From: Alphaproteobacteria bacterium
Lineage (GTDB): Bacteria; Pseudomonadota; Alphaproteobacteria; RF32; CAG-239
Reading direction: 5' to 3'
DNA length: 64,000 nt
Assembly: GCA_015062235.1 (NCBI GenBank)
Contig: SUUZ01000001.1
Span: 1-64,000 of the forward strand
Below the pieces are notes generated by a model that was given only the letters and a program-made list of their open reading frames with translations, was not told the origin of the DNA and did not search any database. The translations under genes and the position numbers were made by a program. Below, piece after piece: positions 25,342 through 34,223 of this stretch (the first letter of the stretch is position 1; every line of letters begins with the position of its first letter).

Positions 25342-26295
25342 TTAAAACATCTTTTTTTTGCGAAAAAACAAAATAACTAACGCTGTTAAAACAACTGATG
25401 CCGATACAATATACCAAAAACCAAATTTATCACCACTCAAAGGCAAACCAACATTCATTCCCCAAAAACTAGCTAACATTGTCGGAATAGATAAAATAAT
25501 TGTAATAGCAGCCAAAAATTTCATTACCTGATTAACATTGTTATTAATAACAGATGCAAAACCATCCATCATACTTTCCAAAATAGTACGATGCATATCA
25601 ACCATTTCAATAGCTTGCTTATTCTCAATCATAATATCTTCTAAAAGATCTATATCATCTTCAGAAAAACTCAAAACCTGAGCTATTGATTTAGCTCTTA
25701 CCATACGCAACAACTTTTGCAAAATCAGCTGGTTATCACGCAAGGCTGTAGTAAAATAAACTAACGATTTTTGTATTTCCATTAATTGAAACAATTCTTT
25801 ATTATTAGTCGTATTACGTAAATTATATTCAATCGATTCTGTTTTACGATTAATTATTTTCAAATATCTCAAATAAAACTGAGTCGCCTTATACAAAATA
25901 CTAAGCATCATCTTTGTTCTATCTTTTGTATCAAAAGTACTAGATGTAGATTTAGTAAAAGACCCAATAATTCTATTCTCTCTAGTACATAATGTAACAA
26001 AATTTTTAGGAGTAAATACCATTGAACAAGGCAACGTATCAAACTGTCCCTCATCATCTAAAAGAGGCAAGTTAACAATCAGCATAAAATTTTTACCTTC
26101 ATGCTCAATACGCGAACGTTCATCAATATCTAACGAACTCTTTAATACTTCAACGTCCCAATTAATCCACTCTGCAATCTTTTCCAACTCTTCTCCAGTT
26201 GGATTTATCATATTAACCCAAGCCCCAGGACAAAGACGATTCTTCTTCAGCTTAACGAGTTTTTTATTGGCGTCTGTTTTGCAAATCTTAAACAT
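25342..26295 (-). CDS. CorA-family magnesium/divalent cation transporter
   Basis: The 317-residue protein has a long, soluble N-terminal part and two C-terminal membrane helices: residues about 258-280 (FLAAITIILSIPTMLASF), then WGMNV in place of the canonical GMN loop, then WYIVSASVVLTALVILFF. This fits the CorA pentameric Mg channel of the inner membrane. AAGGAGG precedes the ATG. The gene stands alone between tRNA-Leu and lspA. The substrate could be Mg, Co, Ni or Zn. CorA family membership is clear. Confidence 0.9.
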   Translation of the reverse strand: MFKICKTDANKKLVKLKKNRLCPGAWVNMINPTGEELEKIAEWINWDVEVLKSSLDIDERSRIEHEGKNFMLIVNLPLLDDEGQFDTLPCSMVFTPKNFVTLCTRENRIIGSFTKSTSSTFDTKDRTKMMLSILYKATQFYLRYLKIINRKTESIEYNLRNTTNNKELFQLMEIQKSLVYFTTALRDNQLILQKLLRMVRAKSIAQVLSFSEDDIDLLEDIMIENKQAIEMVDMHRTILESMMDGFASVINNNVNQVMKFLAAITIILSIPTMLASFWGMNVGLPLSGDKFGFWYIVSASVVLTALVILFFRKKKMF

Positions 26296-26380
26296 AAGCT
26301 TTAATATCCTCCTTTAAACCTTAGAAAATCTTATAAAATAAAATCGATGGCAGCTCCCAAGAAACAAAAAAAGCCTTATT

Positions 26381-26467
26381 TGGTGCGGCCAAAAGGACTT
26401 GAACCTTCACGGGATACCTCCCATAACGACCTCAACGTTACGCGTCTACCAATTCCGCCATGGCCGC
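26381..26467 (-). tRNA. tRNA-Leu (GAG)
   Basis: A class II tRNA on the minus strand: acceptor GCGGCCA pairs with TGGCCGC, D-arm TGGCGGAATTGGTAGACGC, anticodon stem TAACG/CGTTA with loop TTGAGGT (anticodon GAG), long variable arm, discriminator A and encoded CCA. Confidence 0.92.
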
Positions 26468-26587
26468 TCGCATTTCCAATAAAGCTGTGCTAATTGATAT
26501 AGCACAAATAAAAAATAATCAAGCTTTTTTTAACGTTGTTAATTTTTTTACTCTAAAAACTATTTTTGACACTATTGACAAAAAATA

Positions 26588-26616
26588 TTGCATCCTTTTC
26601 AAAATTATGATATAAT
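26588..26616 (+). promoter_or_regulatory. Sigma-70-type promoter of the 101-residue protein gene
   Basis: TTGCAT (26588-26593) and a perfect TATAAT (26611-26616) are separated by 17 bp, about 50 bp before the start codon at 26666. This is one of the cleaner promoters in the window. Confidence 0.6.
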
Positions 26617-26665
26617 TACGCTCATAAATAAATATTATTTACCAACTAAACACATATTATAAATT

Positions 26666-26971
26666 ATGGAAAATGTAATTATTGCAAGAAAGAGCTGGAA
26701 AAATGCTGCTATGAAAAATGCTGCTGCATTCATCAAGATGATGCCCAATGGAAAGGTATATGTAACAGGAAAAGTCTTCGAAGGCTTTCGGGCATCTCCA
26801 GGACCTGAAACAGGAGTTATCACAGAAATGCCACATCTTCTGACTTATGAGGTCAAAGCTCCATCGTTTTCTTGGACAACCCCTAGAAAAAGCCCTGAGC
26901 TTGAAGCTTTCTGTAATGAGGTGTGGCAAAAAGCTAAGGAGGCAAATTCTTGGTTTGATTACACCCTTTAA
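26666..26971 (+). CDS. Hypothetical protein, 101 residues
   Basis: I do not recognise this protein. Residues 1-55 are mixed, with a basic N-terminus, GKVYVTGKVFEGF and GPETGVITEMPHLLTYEV; the end is SPELEAFCNEVWQKAKEANS. No signal peptide or membrane segment is visible. The gene has a good promoter (26588-26616) but only a poor ribosome site before the ATG, and a strong terminator follows, so it looks like a real, independently transcribed gene. No opposing frame fits better. Confidence 0.6.
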   Translation: MENVIIARKSWKNAAMKNAAAFIKMMPNGKVYVTGKVFEGFRASPGPETGVITEMPHLLTYEVKAPSFSWTTPRKSPELEAFCNEVWQKAKEANSWFDYTL

Positions 26972-26984
26972 CTTCATCGTTTTC

Positions 26985-27020
26985 AAAAAAGCTCTGTTCT
27001 AACAAAACAGAGCTTTTTTT
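26985..27020. terminator. Bidirectional terminator
   Basis: The stem AAAGCTCTGTT / AACAGAGCTTT has poly-A and poly-T flanks, between the 101-residue protein gene and the convergent pagP gene. Confidence 0.85.
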
Positions 27021-27569
27021 CTAATTCAACCTCATTCTCAACCAAAACAACGCTACATTACCAAAATTTTTCAATCCAGGAACATAGGCTGCCTGCAAAG
27101 CTATTCCTTTATATTCTATACCAACAATTGGTAGGGGCATTGGTATTGGAATATAATAATATTCTTCCCTTTGTGTCATACCCAAAGTATAACCAACACC
27201 AACTTTCCAATCCCCACTACAACCAATATTCCAATTATGCTGATAAGCAAACCCTGCAACTGTTTCTAATTTTGAGTTAGAATCCTTAAATGCAAAAGCA
27301 TACAAACCATACCAATTGCCTTTCTCATCATAAATAGATTTACCCAAACCAAAACCAAAAGCATTTTCATTATATTTTGCAATATGCTCATCATCATAAG
27401 CCAAACGATTATGCCATGCATAAAAAGGCAAATAAGCATCATAGTGGTCAGAACGCCAAACAGCTCCAACTTCACCTAAAAATTTTTCCTTCCACTCCTC
27501 AAAGGTAGCTGCTTTAACTACCATAGGAACAAAAGTCAATAAAAATACCAAACAAAAAAACTTTTTCAT
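27021..27569 (-). CDS. pagP: Lipid A palmitoyltransferase PagP
   Basis: A signal peptide (residues 1-20) is followed by an eight-stranded outer-membrane barrel of the PagP type. YAWHNRLAYDDE contains His53, and GNWYGLYAFAFKDSNSK contains Asp96 and Ser97, the three catalytic residues known from the E. coli enzyme. YYIPIPMPLP and the closing strand FGNVALFWLRMRLN also match. PagP moves palmitate from phospholipids to lipid A, which strengthens the outer membrane against cationic peptides. It faces a convergent neighbour and shares its terminator. At 182 residues it is a normal length. Confidence 0.88.
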   Translation of the reverse strand: MKKFFCLVFLLTFVPMVVKAATFEEWKEKFLGEVGAVWRSDHYDAYLPFYAWHNRLAYDDEHIAKYNENAFGFGLGKSIYDEKGNWYGLYAFAFKDSNSKLETVAGFAYQHNWNIGCSGDWKVGVGYTLGMTQREEYYYIPIPMPLPIVGIEYKGIALQAAYVPGLKNFGNVALFWLRMRLN

Positions 27570-27611
27570 TTATCTCTTTTATCAGCTAAATCTAAGTTAT
27601 AATTGTATCTA

Positions 27612-29249
27612 TTATATCAAACGGCTTTTGTCAATTGCAGCTCTAATAAAAGACACAAATAATGGTGCTGGATCAAAAGGTTTTGATTTCAACTCAGGAT
27701 GAAATTGAACTGCAACAAACCAAGGATGATCTTTAATTTCAACAATTTCTGGTAGTTTACCATCTGGAGACCTGCCTGTAATTTTCATTCCAGAACGTTG
27801 CAAAGTTTCTGCATATTTCATATTAACTTCATATCTATGACGATGGCGTTCAGAAATTTTATTCTTACCATAAATCTGTGCCACCAATGAATTTGCTTCC
27901 AACACACATTCATAAGCACCAAGTCGCATTGTACCACCTAAATCACCATCTTTATGGCGAATTTCTTTTGCTCCTTCCTTATCCCATTCGGTCATCAAAC
28001 CAACAATAGGTTCGCAATTTGCATCAAATTCCGTTGTTCCTGCATTTTTAATGCCTGCCACATTACGCATTGTTTCAATAACAGCCATCTGCATTCCCAA
28101 ACAAATACCCAAAAATGGTATTTTATGTTCACGAGCATACCTTATTGCTTCAATTTTACCCTCTGTTCCCCTTTGACCAAAACCACCAGGAACTAATATT
28201 GCGCTAACATCTTTAAGATGATCTTCTGGCGATTCTTTTTCCAACAATTCAGAATCAATCCATTTAACCTTAACCTTATATCTATTTGCAATACCACCAT
28301 GAGTCAGGGCTTCATTTAAGGATTTATAAGCCTCTAAAAGCTGCGTATATTTACCAACAACAGCAACTCTAACCTCTCCTTCAGGATGCCTAATATTATC
28401 TAAAATATTTTCCCATTTACTCAAATCCAAATTATCTGATGTTGGTATATTAAAGTGTCTACAAACTTGACGTCCCATACCTTCTTTAGCATAGGCTATA
28501 GGTACTTGATAAATACTACTAGCATCTAGCGCCGTAATAACATTTTCTTCTCTAATATTGCAAAACAACGCTATCTTACGTTTTTCATTTTGTGGAATTT
28601 CCATTTGTGAACGACAAAGCAACATATCTGGCTGAATACCATATTCTTGCAGTTTTTTAACCGAATGCTGTGTAGGCTTAGTCTTCAATTCACCAGCAGT
28701 TGGAATATATGGCAACAATGTAACATGAATAAACATTGAACGTTCACGTCCTAATTCATAAGCTACTTGACGAATTGCTTCCAAATAAGGCTGACCTTCA
28801 ATATCGCCAACTGTTCCGCCTATTTCACATAAAACAAAATCTTCATCTGTTATATCTGACAAAATAAAGCTTTTAATTTCATTTGTAACATGTGGAATAA
28901 CTTGAATTGTTGCTCCCAAATAATCACCATGACGTTCTTTGTCTATTACACGCTGATAAATTTTACCTGTTGTAATGCTATCTGTTTTACGACAAGGTAC
29001 ACCTGAAAAACGTTCATAATGCCCTAAATCTAAATCTGTTTCCGCCCCATCATCTGTAACGAATACCTCACCATGCTGATAAGGACTCATTGTTCCAGGA
29101 TCAACATTAAGATATGGATCCAACTTACGCATTCTAACCTTAAAACCTCTTGCTTGCAACAAAGATGCTAATGAAGCCGAAGCCAATCCTTTGCCCAATG
29201 AAGAAACTACACCACCTGTTATAAATATAAACTTAGTATTTTCAGACAT
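27612..29249 (-). CDS. pyrG: CTP synthase
   Basis: A 545-residue, two-domain enzyme that turns UTP into CTP using glutamine. The N-terminal synthetase domain begins [16 protein letters not shown]. The C-terminal glutamine amidotransferase has FLGICLGMQ (catalytic Cys) and [13 protein letters not shown] (His-Glu). The ribosome site AAAGGTGG is good. It follows secG across an intercistronic hairpin, which matches the tpiA-secG-pyrG order in Alphaproteobacteria. CTP is also the donor for KdsB and the TagD-like enzyme here. Confidence 0.96.
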   Translation of the reverse strand: MSENTKFIFITGGVVSSLGKGLASASLASLLQARGFKVRMRKLDPYLNVDPGTMSPYQHGEVFVTDDGAETDLDLGHYERFSGVPCRKTDSITTGKIYQRVIDKERHGDYLGATIQVIPHVTNEIKSFILSDITDEDFVLCEIGGTVGDIEGQPYLEAIRQVAYELGRERSMFIHVTLLPYIPTAGELKTKPTQHSVKKLQEYGIQPDMLLCRSQMEIPQNEKRKIALFCNIREENVITALDASSIYQVPIAYAKEGMGRQVCRHFNIPTSDNLDLSKWENILDNIRHPEGEVRVAVVGKYTQLLEAYKSLNEALTHGGIANRYKVKVKWIDSELLEKESPEDHLKDVSAILVPGGFGQRGTEGKIEAIRYAREHKIPFLGICLGMQMAVIETMRNVAGIKNAGTTEFDANCEPIVGLMTEWDKEGAKEIRHKDGDLGGTMRLGAYECVLEANSLVAQIYGKNKISERHRHRYEVNMKYAETLQRSGMKITGRSPDGKLPEIVEIKDHPWFVAVQFHPELKSKPFDPAPLFVSFIRAAIDKSRLI

Positions 29250-29283
29250 CTATTCCACCTTTTTACCCTAATCATAAAGTGAT

Positions 29284-29319
29284 AAAGGCACCTTCCCTTT
29301 CACTGGAGAAGATGCCTTT
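29284..29319 (-). terminator. Hairpin between secG and pyrG
   Basis: AAAGGCA and TGCCTTT pair, with a further CTTC/GAAG pairing, but no long T run follows on the minus strand. It is a partial terminator or mRNA-processing signal rather than a certain stop. Confidence 0.5.
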
Positions 29320-29342
29320 ACTATATCAAACCACAAATTTCA

Positions 29343-29669
29343 TTATTTTTCTGCCGTAGGAACAACAGGAACATCTGGAATTGACGGTACAGTTTGTTCA
29401 ACTGCAGCCTTATCAACTATCGATTCTCTAGGTTTTGCTTGACCTCTATAGTACAAAGCTAATGAAATACTAGTAACAAATAATAACGTTGCCAAAATAG
29501 CTGTTGTTCTAGTTAACAAATTACCTGTTCCTCTAGCACTCAAAAAGCTAGAAGCACCAGAGCCTCCACCCAAGCCATCAAGAGCACCACCTGTAGAACG
29601 TTGCATTAAAATACACGCAACCAAAAAAATACACACCAACAAGTGAATAACCAACAAAACTGTACCCAT
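29343..29669 (-). CDS. secG: Sec translocase subunit SecG
   Basis: A 108-residue protein with two membrane helices: residues 3-22 (VLLVIHLLVCIFLVACIL) and about 54-72. Between them lies the conserved RSTGGALDGLGGGSG segment of SecG. The C-terminal 35 residues are a Pro- and Val-rich tail without assigned function. It belongs to the SecYEG channel for protein export. It starts 27 bp after tpiA in the same direction, with pyrG downstream, the order expected for the class. Confidence 0.92.
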   Translation of the reverse strand: MGTVLLVIHLLVCIFLVACILMQRSTGGALDGLGGGSGASSFLSARGTGNLLTRTTAILATLLFVTSISLALYYRGQAKPRESIVDKAAVEQTVPSIPDVPVVPTAEK

Positions 29670-29695
29670 TACCTTATCCTTTTTTCTATTTCAAA

Positions 29696-30454
29696 TTAAC
29701 AACCTGCATTATCTGCAATAGCCATAAAATCAACAGATTTCAAGCTAGCTCCACCAATCAAAGCACCATCTACATCTGGTAAAGATAAAAACTCTTTAGC
29801 ATTTGATGGTTTTACTGAACCACCATACAAAATACGCATTTTATTAGCTTGAGCTTTACCCAATTTCTTAGCCAAAACCTTCCTAACTGCAGCATGAACA
29901 TCTTCAACGTCTTGTGCCGTTGGAGTTTTACCTGTACCAATTGCCCAAACAGGCTCATAAGCAATAACTGTATTTTGTGCTGTTGCCCCCTCAGGAACAG
30001 ACCCCATAACCTGTTTTGAACAAACATCAATAGTCTTTCCTGCGTCACGTTGTTCTAATGTTTCACCAATACAAATAACTGTTTTCAACCCAGCCTTATT
30101 AGCTGCTTCAGCCTTTTGACAAACTAATTCATTAGATTCGCCGTGATCAGCTCTCCGCTCTGAATGCCCCAAAATAACGTATGAACATCCAGCATCAACC
30201 AACATCAAAGGACTAACATCACCTGTATGTGCACCTTTTTCGTTAAAATGGCAATCTTGAGCGCCCAAAGCAACCTTAACACCGCGCAAGGCTTTCTTCA
30301 CTGATGTCAACAAAGTAAATGGTGGACAAACTAAAAATTCACAAGTTCTCTTTTTTGATTTTACAGCAGTCTTAATTTCCGTCGCTAATGCAACACCATC
30401 TGCCATTAATCCATTCATTTTCCAGTTACCTGCTATCAACATTTTCCTAGCCAT
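29696..30454 (-). CDS. tpiA: Triose-phosphate isomerase
   Basis: A TIM-barrel enzyme of 252 residues. It interconverts dihydroxyacetone phosphate and glyceraldehyde-3-phosphate. GNWKMNG is at the N-terminus, ILGHSERR provides the electrophilic His, [11 protein letters not shown] holds the catalytic Glu, and the loop-6 and [11 protein letters not shown] phosphate-binding motifs follow. It is the first gene of the tpiA-secG-pyrG unit and is divergent from ppiD. Its role is in glycolysis and gluconeogenesis. Confidence 0.96.
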   Translation of the reverse strand: MARKMLIAGNWKMNGLMADGVALATEIKTAVKSKKRTCEFLVCPPFTLLTSVKKALRGVKVALGAQDCHFNEKGAHTGDVSPLMLVDAGCSYVILGHSERRADHGESNELVCQKAEAANKAGLKTVICIGETLEQRDAGKTIDVCSKQVMGSVPEGATAQNTVIAYEPVWAIGTGKTPTAQDVEDVHAAVRKVLAKKLGKAQANKMRILYGGSVKPSNAKEFLSLPDVDGALIGGASLKSVDFMAIADNAGC

Positions 30455-30615
30455 TTTAACTTACCTCTCTTATTCGAATTTACCAAATTATCATTTTTCT
30501 ACCATAGTCAAAAAAACTTTTCAACACCAATATTTGAATAGTTGTATAAAATAATAAAATGATTATAATCAGCAACAATCATAAATATCTAATAAATTTG
30601 AGGAATTAAATCAAA

Positions 30616-32499
30616 ATGATAAGTAAAATAAGAAAATATCAAGATTCTTGGTTGACCAAAGCCATTTTAGCATTAACTGCTTTGAGTTTTATGTCCTTAT
30701 TTGGAATTAGTGGCTATGTAAATTCTGCAAACAAAAATCGTGCAGTTATCAAGGTTGATAACATTGAGATACTTCAAGACGAAATGAATGCCAAACTTCA
30801 GAATAACATCCGCAAAGCTCAAAATATGTTCGGTGATGCTATTGACATTGATGAAGAAACTCGCAAAAACATCTTATCAAACATTGTAAAAGAAGATTTA
30901 ATTAATATGATAATTGCTCGCGAAGCACAAAAAGAAAATGTAAGCATATCAGATGAATTAATCCAAAAAATAATCGCATCTCAACCAGAATTTATGGATG
31001 CATCTGGTCGTTTCAATCCTGAACTTTTGCGCCGTCAGCTTTCTTATTTTGACATGAGTGAGCAAGAATACATCACAGATCTCAAACAAAATATTTTGAA
31101 ATCACATTTGGTAACATCTCCCGTTGCTAAAATCGCATTTCCTCAATTCATGAATCCTTATATTGCAAAAATAGAAAACCAACAGAAAGTCTTCAATTAT
31201 ATTGTCATTGATCCTGCTAAACTCAAAGTTGATCGTGATATGTCTGAAGAAGAAATTGAACAATATTATCAAGATTTTGCTCCGCAATTTGAAGAACCAG
31301 AAAATCGCACCATAGAATTTATTGAGTTTAAAACCAATGAATTAGCTAAAAACATTACTCCATCAGATGAAGATATCAAGACTTATTATGATAGCAATTT
31401 AGGTGAATACATTATCCCTGAAAAACGTAAAATCTTACAAATGGTACTAGATAGCAAAGAAACTGCTGAAAAAGCTATGACACTTCTAAACCAAGGAACT
31501 GACTTTTATCAGGTTGCCAACGATATTGCTAATCAAGACAAAGAAACAACCCGTCTTGGTGAAGTAACTCCAGATTCTCTTTTACCAGAACTAAGCGAAG
31601 ATGTTTTTGATGCCAAATTGAATCAAGTTGTTGGGCCTCTAAAATCTGAATTTGGTTGGCATATCCTCAAAGTCATCAACATAACCGCTAAAAAAGAGAC
31701 ACCTCTAGCCAAAGTAAAGGCTGATATAATAAACACAATCAGACAAGAACGTGCTTATGACGAAGCTCTCAAAACCATGAATAATGTTGAAGATAAAATT
31801 GGTAGTGGAGCCAACTTAGAAGCCATCGCTGAAGAATACAAATTAAAAACATTCAAAGTAACCAACTTGAAAGAAGATGGTTCTTATGTTTCTCTAAGTA
31901 ACAAAAAATATGCTGATTTAATAACTTCAAGCGATTTTATTGAAGCTGCATTTTCTTATAATCAAGGTGAAATAAGTCAGGTTATTGAAACAGAAGACGG
32001 TTTTGTCCTTACATCTGTAAGCAATATCAATGAAGCTCATATCAAAGAGCTTGATCTGGTTAAACCTGAAATCATCAAGATTTGGACAGAAAATGAAAAG
32101 TCAGCCATTGCTCAAGAGATAATCAATGATGTAGTTGCCGATTTAGATAATGGTGAAAACTTAGCTGACATAGCTAATCGCTTCAACCTTAAGTTACTTA
32201 CAACAACACCTCTAAAACGTAATGAAACATTCGCTAATCTAAACTCGTTACAGTTAACAGAAGCCTATCAAACACCTATCAACGAGTATCGTTTGCTTTC
32301 ATCTAACGGAACAACTACAATTATTACCCCTATAAAAGTAATTAATAAAACTATCTCTAACAATAAAAAACAACTAGAAAATATAAATGCTAATATGCAA
32401 CAAACTCTAGAACAAGATTTATCTAATGAATTAATAAATAACTATTCTAAAGACATGGATGTTAGAGTAAAGTATCGCCTTATGGGATTAGAAGAATAA
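30616..32499 (+). CDS. ppiD: PpiD/SurA-like membrane-anchored peptidyl-prolyl isomerase
   Basis: The N-terminus has a basic stretch and one membrane anchor (residues about 14-34, KAILALTALSFMSLFGISG), followed by a SurA-type N-terminal chaperone region. A parvulin domain lies near residues 270-360 (EKRKILQMVLDSK, LGEVTPDSLLPEL, FGWHILKV). The long C-terminal part continues the chaperone fold. It would assist folding of exported proteins at the periplasmic face of the SecYEG channel. It is divergent from tpiA and precedes a HAD gene. At 627 residues the length matches PpiD. Confidence 0.88.
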   Translation: MISKIRKYQDSWLTKAILALTALSFMSLFGISGYVNSANKNRAVIKVDNIEILQDEMNAKLQNNIRKAQNMFGDAIDIDEETRKNILSNIVKEDLINMIIAREAQKENVSISDELIQKIIASQPEFMDASGRFNPELLRRQLSYFDMSEQEYITDLKQNILKSHLVTSPVAKIAFPQFMNPYIAKIENQQKVFNYIVIDPAKLKVDRDMSEEEIEQYYQDFAPQFEEPENRTIEFIEFKTNELAKNITPSDEDIKTYYDSNLGEYIIPEKRKILQMVLDSKETAEKAMTLLNQGTDFYQVANDIANQDKETTRLGEVTPDSLLPELSEDVFDAKLNQVVGPLKSEFGWHILKVINITAKKETPLAKVKADIINTIRQERAYDEALKTMNNVEDKIGSGANLEAIAEEYKLKTFKVTNLKEDGSYVSLSNKKYADLITSSDFIEAAFSYNQGEISQVIETEDGFVLTSVSNINEAHIKELDLVKPEIIKIWTENEKSAIAQEIINDVVADLDNGENLADIANRFNLKLLTTTPLKRNETFANLNSLQLTEAYQTPINEYRLLSSNGTTTIITPIKVINKTISNNKKQLENINANMQQTLEQDLSNELINNYSKDMDVRVKYRLMGLEE

Positions 32500-32545
32500 T
32501 CTAATATCATTAATAATAGAAACAAAGAGAAAAGGAATATACCTT

Positions 32546-33208
32546 ATGGCTATTAAAAATATATTTTGGGACGTCGATGGTGTATTAGCAAATTTGAACT
32601 ACGCATACTACAATTTTTTGACCAAACACCCAAAATATGCTTCAACATATGGTAACATTACTTGGGAACAGTTACCAGAGGTGTTACCTATAGTACCCAA
32701 ATATGGTGCTTTAGAACTTAAAACTCACCCAACATTGGGAACAGAACTAGACTATGATTTTTGTCATTCCCCAGAATTTTTTACCAACCGACCTCTTTAT
32801 CCAAATGTTATTGAAACACTAAAAGAATTGCACGAAAAAGGCTATCGTCAGTTCACGATGTCTGCTACTTTTGACGTTGAAACTAAAACTAAATTTTTAA
32901 AAAAATTGCTAGCACCAGTAACTGATTTTTTAACAATTAAATGTGTCCAGCATGGCAAATTTATGCACGACACTGCAAAAGAAGATATGTTAAAATCATG
33001 TTTCGAAGAATATGGACTGAAAGCAGAAGAAACTTGTTTGGTTGATGATAGAATTTACAATCAATATGCCGCAATTAACGTAGGAGCAAATCCTGTTAGA
33101 ATGCGTTGTGAATTTACTACTGATTTACCTGAAGAATTAAATTGGATACCAGAAGTTAAAGATATTATTGATTTTAAAACTTGGCTCTATCAACATAACG
33201 AAAAATAA
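32546..33208 (+). CDS. HAD-superfamily hydrolase
   Basis: The DVDGVLAN motif near residue 9 gives the nucleophile Asp and the acid Asp, TMSATFD the Thr/Ser motif, then a conserved Lys and LVDDRIYN the final acid pair. At 220 residues it has a cap domain between the first motifs, like phosphoglycolate phosphatases. It follows ppiD by 46 bp, with AAGGAA as ribosome site, so it may be in its operon. The substrate is unknown. A hairpin downstream ends it and the convergent kdsB. Confidence 0.8.
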   Translation: MAIKNIFWDVDGVLANLNYAYYNFLTKHPKYASTYGNITWEQLPEVLPIVPKYGALELKTHPTLGTELDYDFCHSPEFFTNRPLYPNVIETLKELHEKGYRQFTMSATFDVETKTKFLKKLLAPVTDFLTIKCVQHGKFMHDTAKEDMLKSCFEEYGLKAEETCLVDDRIYNQYAAINVGANPVRMRCEFTTDLPEELNWIPEVKDIIDFKTWLYQHNEK

Positions 33209-33230
33209 AAAATAAATCATTCAAAAAACA

Positions 33231-33268
33231 AAACTCCACCTATTCACGCATTTGAATAGATGGAGTTT
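33231..33268. terminator. Bidirectional terminator between HAD gene and kdsB
   Basis: AAACTCCA/TGGAGTTT plus CTATTC/GAATAG form a stem with one mismatch and a loop of eight bases. It lies between convergent genes. Confidence 0.75.
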
Positions 33269-33281
33269 GCAAATATGATAT

Positions 33282-34055
33282 TTATTTAATCCACTTTAAT
33301 GCTTCTTCATATTCTTCTGGAGTATTGATGTCAGCAGGAGCTTCATCAATCAATTTCATATTATCAACAATTTTAGCTCTGATAGTCATACCATTTTCCA
33401 AAGCCCTAAGCTGTTCTAAAGATTCTCTTGCTTCTAGAACACCGACAGGTAACGAAACCATCTTTTGCAAAGACGAAGCTTTAAATACATAGATACCAAT
33501 GTGGTGATAAAAATCTTTATTTTGGCACTTTTCAGGGTTGCGAATATATGGTGCTGCAGCTCTAGTAAAATATAAACAGCGCCCCTCTTTCTCGTTGCCT
33601 CGTAACCCCATACATATTTTAACCATACTAGGATCACAAACATCTTTTTCGTTTTTAAATATCATACCACAAGTAGCAATATCACAGTCAGTGCGTTCAA
33701 TCATTTCGATTAAATCAAGATTAACTTTAGGATCAACATTCAAGCCATCACCTTGAAAATCAACTACAATATCATATTTTGTTCCATCTGGATCAATTTC
33801 TTTTAAGGCCGCAGCAATACGGTCTGTGCCGCTTGGCAATGAAGGATCAGTCAAAATAGCTTCAGCACCAAATTTTTTTGCTTCATCAACCAAAACTTGA
33901 TCTCCTGCAGCAATAATAATATCTCCAGGAACGCAAGCCTTAACATTTTCATAAACACGTTGCAAAATAGTTTTGCCATTAACATCTAATAAAGGCTTAT
34001 TAGGAAGTCTGGTAGAAGCCATTCGAACAGGAATCATTGTAACAACTTTTGACAT
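33282..34055 (-). CDS. kdsB: CMP-Kdo synthetase KdsB
   Basis: It activates Kdo with CTP for lipopolysaccharide core synthesis, so it marks an LPS-producing organism. PVRMASTRLPNKPLLDVNGK (the nucleotidyltransferase signature) begins near residue 8, and VVDFQGDGLNV gives the metal-binding Asp. I use the ATG at 34055 (MSKVVTMIPV), which has AAGGAT upstream, rather than an upstream ATG at 34082. At 257 residues it is a normal length. No other lps genes are adjacent. Confidence 0.92.
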   Translation of the reverse strand: MSKVVTMIPVRMASTRLPNKPLLDVNGKTILQRVYENVKACVPGDIIIAAGDQVLVDEAKKFGAEAILTDPSLPSGTDRIAAALKEIDPDGTKYDIVVDFQGDGLNVDPKVNLDLIEMIERTDCDIATCGMIFKNEKDVCDPSMVKICMGLRGNEKEGRCLYFTRAAAPYIRNPEKCQNKDFYHHIGIYVFKASSLQKMVSLPVGVLEARESLEQLRALENGMTIRAKIVDNMKLIDEAPADINTPEEYEEALKWIK

Positions 34056-34166
34056 AATCAATCCTTTCATACAATTATACAATTTATAAAGTCGTTCGTA
34101 TCATATATTTGATTAAAAATAAAGTATTTTTATCATCTCTACAGTTATATTATTATAGACAAAATG

Positions 34167-34195
34167 TTGACACATATCCAAAAGTGTGCTATTTT
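34167..34195 (+). promoter_or_regulatory. Sigma-70-like promoter
   Basis: TTGACA (34167-34172) and TATTTT (34190-34195), with a 17-bp spacer, precede the 423-residue protein gene whose ATG is at 34224. Confidence 0.6.
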
Positions 34196-34223
34196 GTCGA
34201 CAAACTGTTTTTAGGAGATACAA

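Noticed and set aside
26666..26971. Possible NDUFS4-like complex I accessory subunit
   Set aside because: The length and the WTTPRK segment first suggested it, but the conserved family motifs are not present, so I leave it unnamed.
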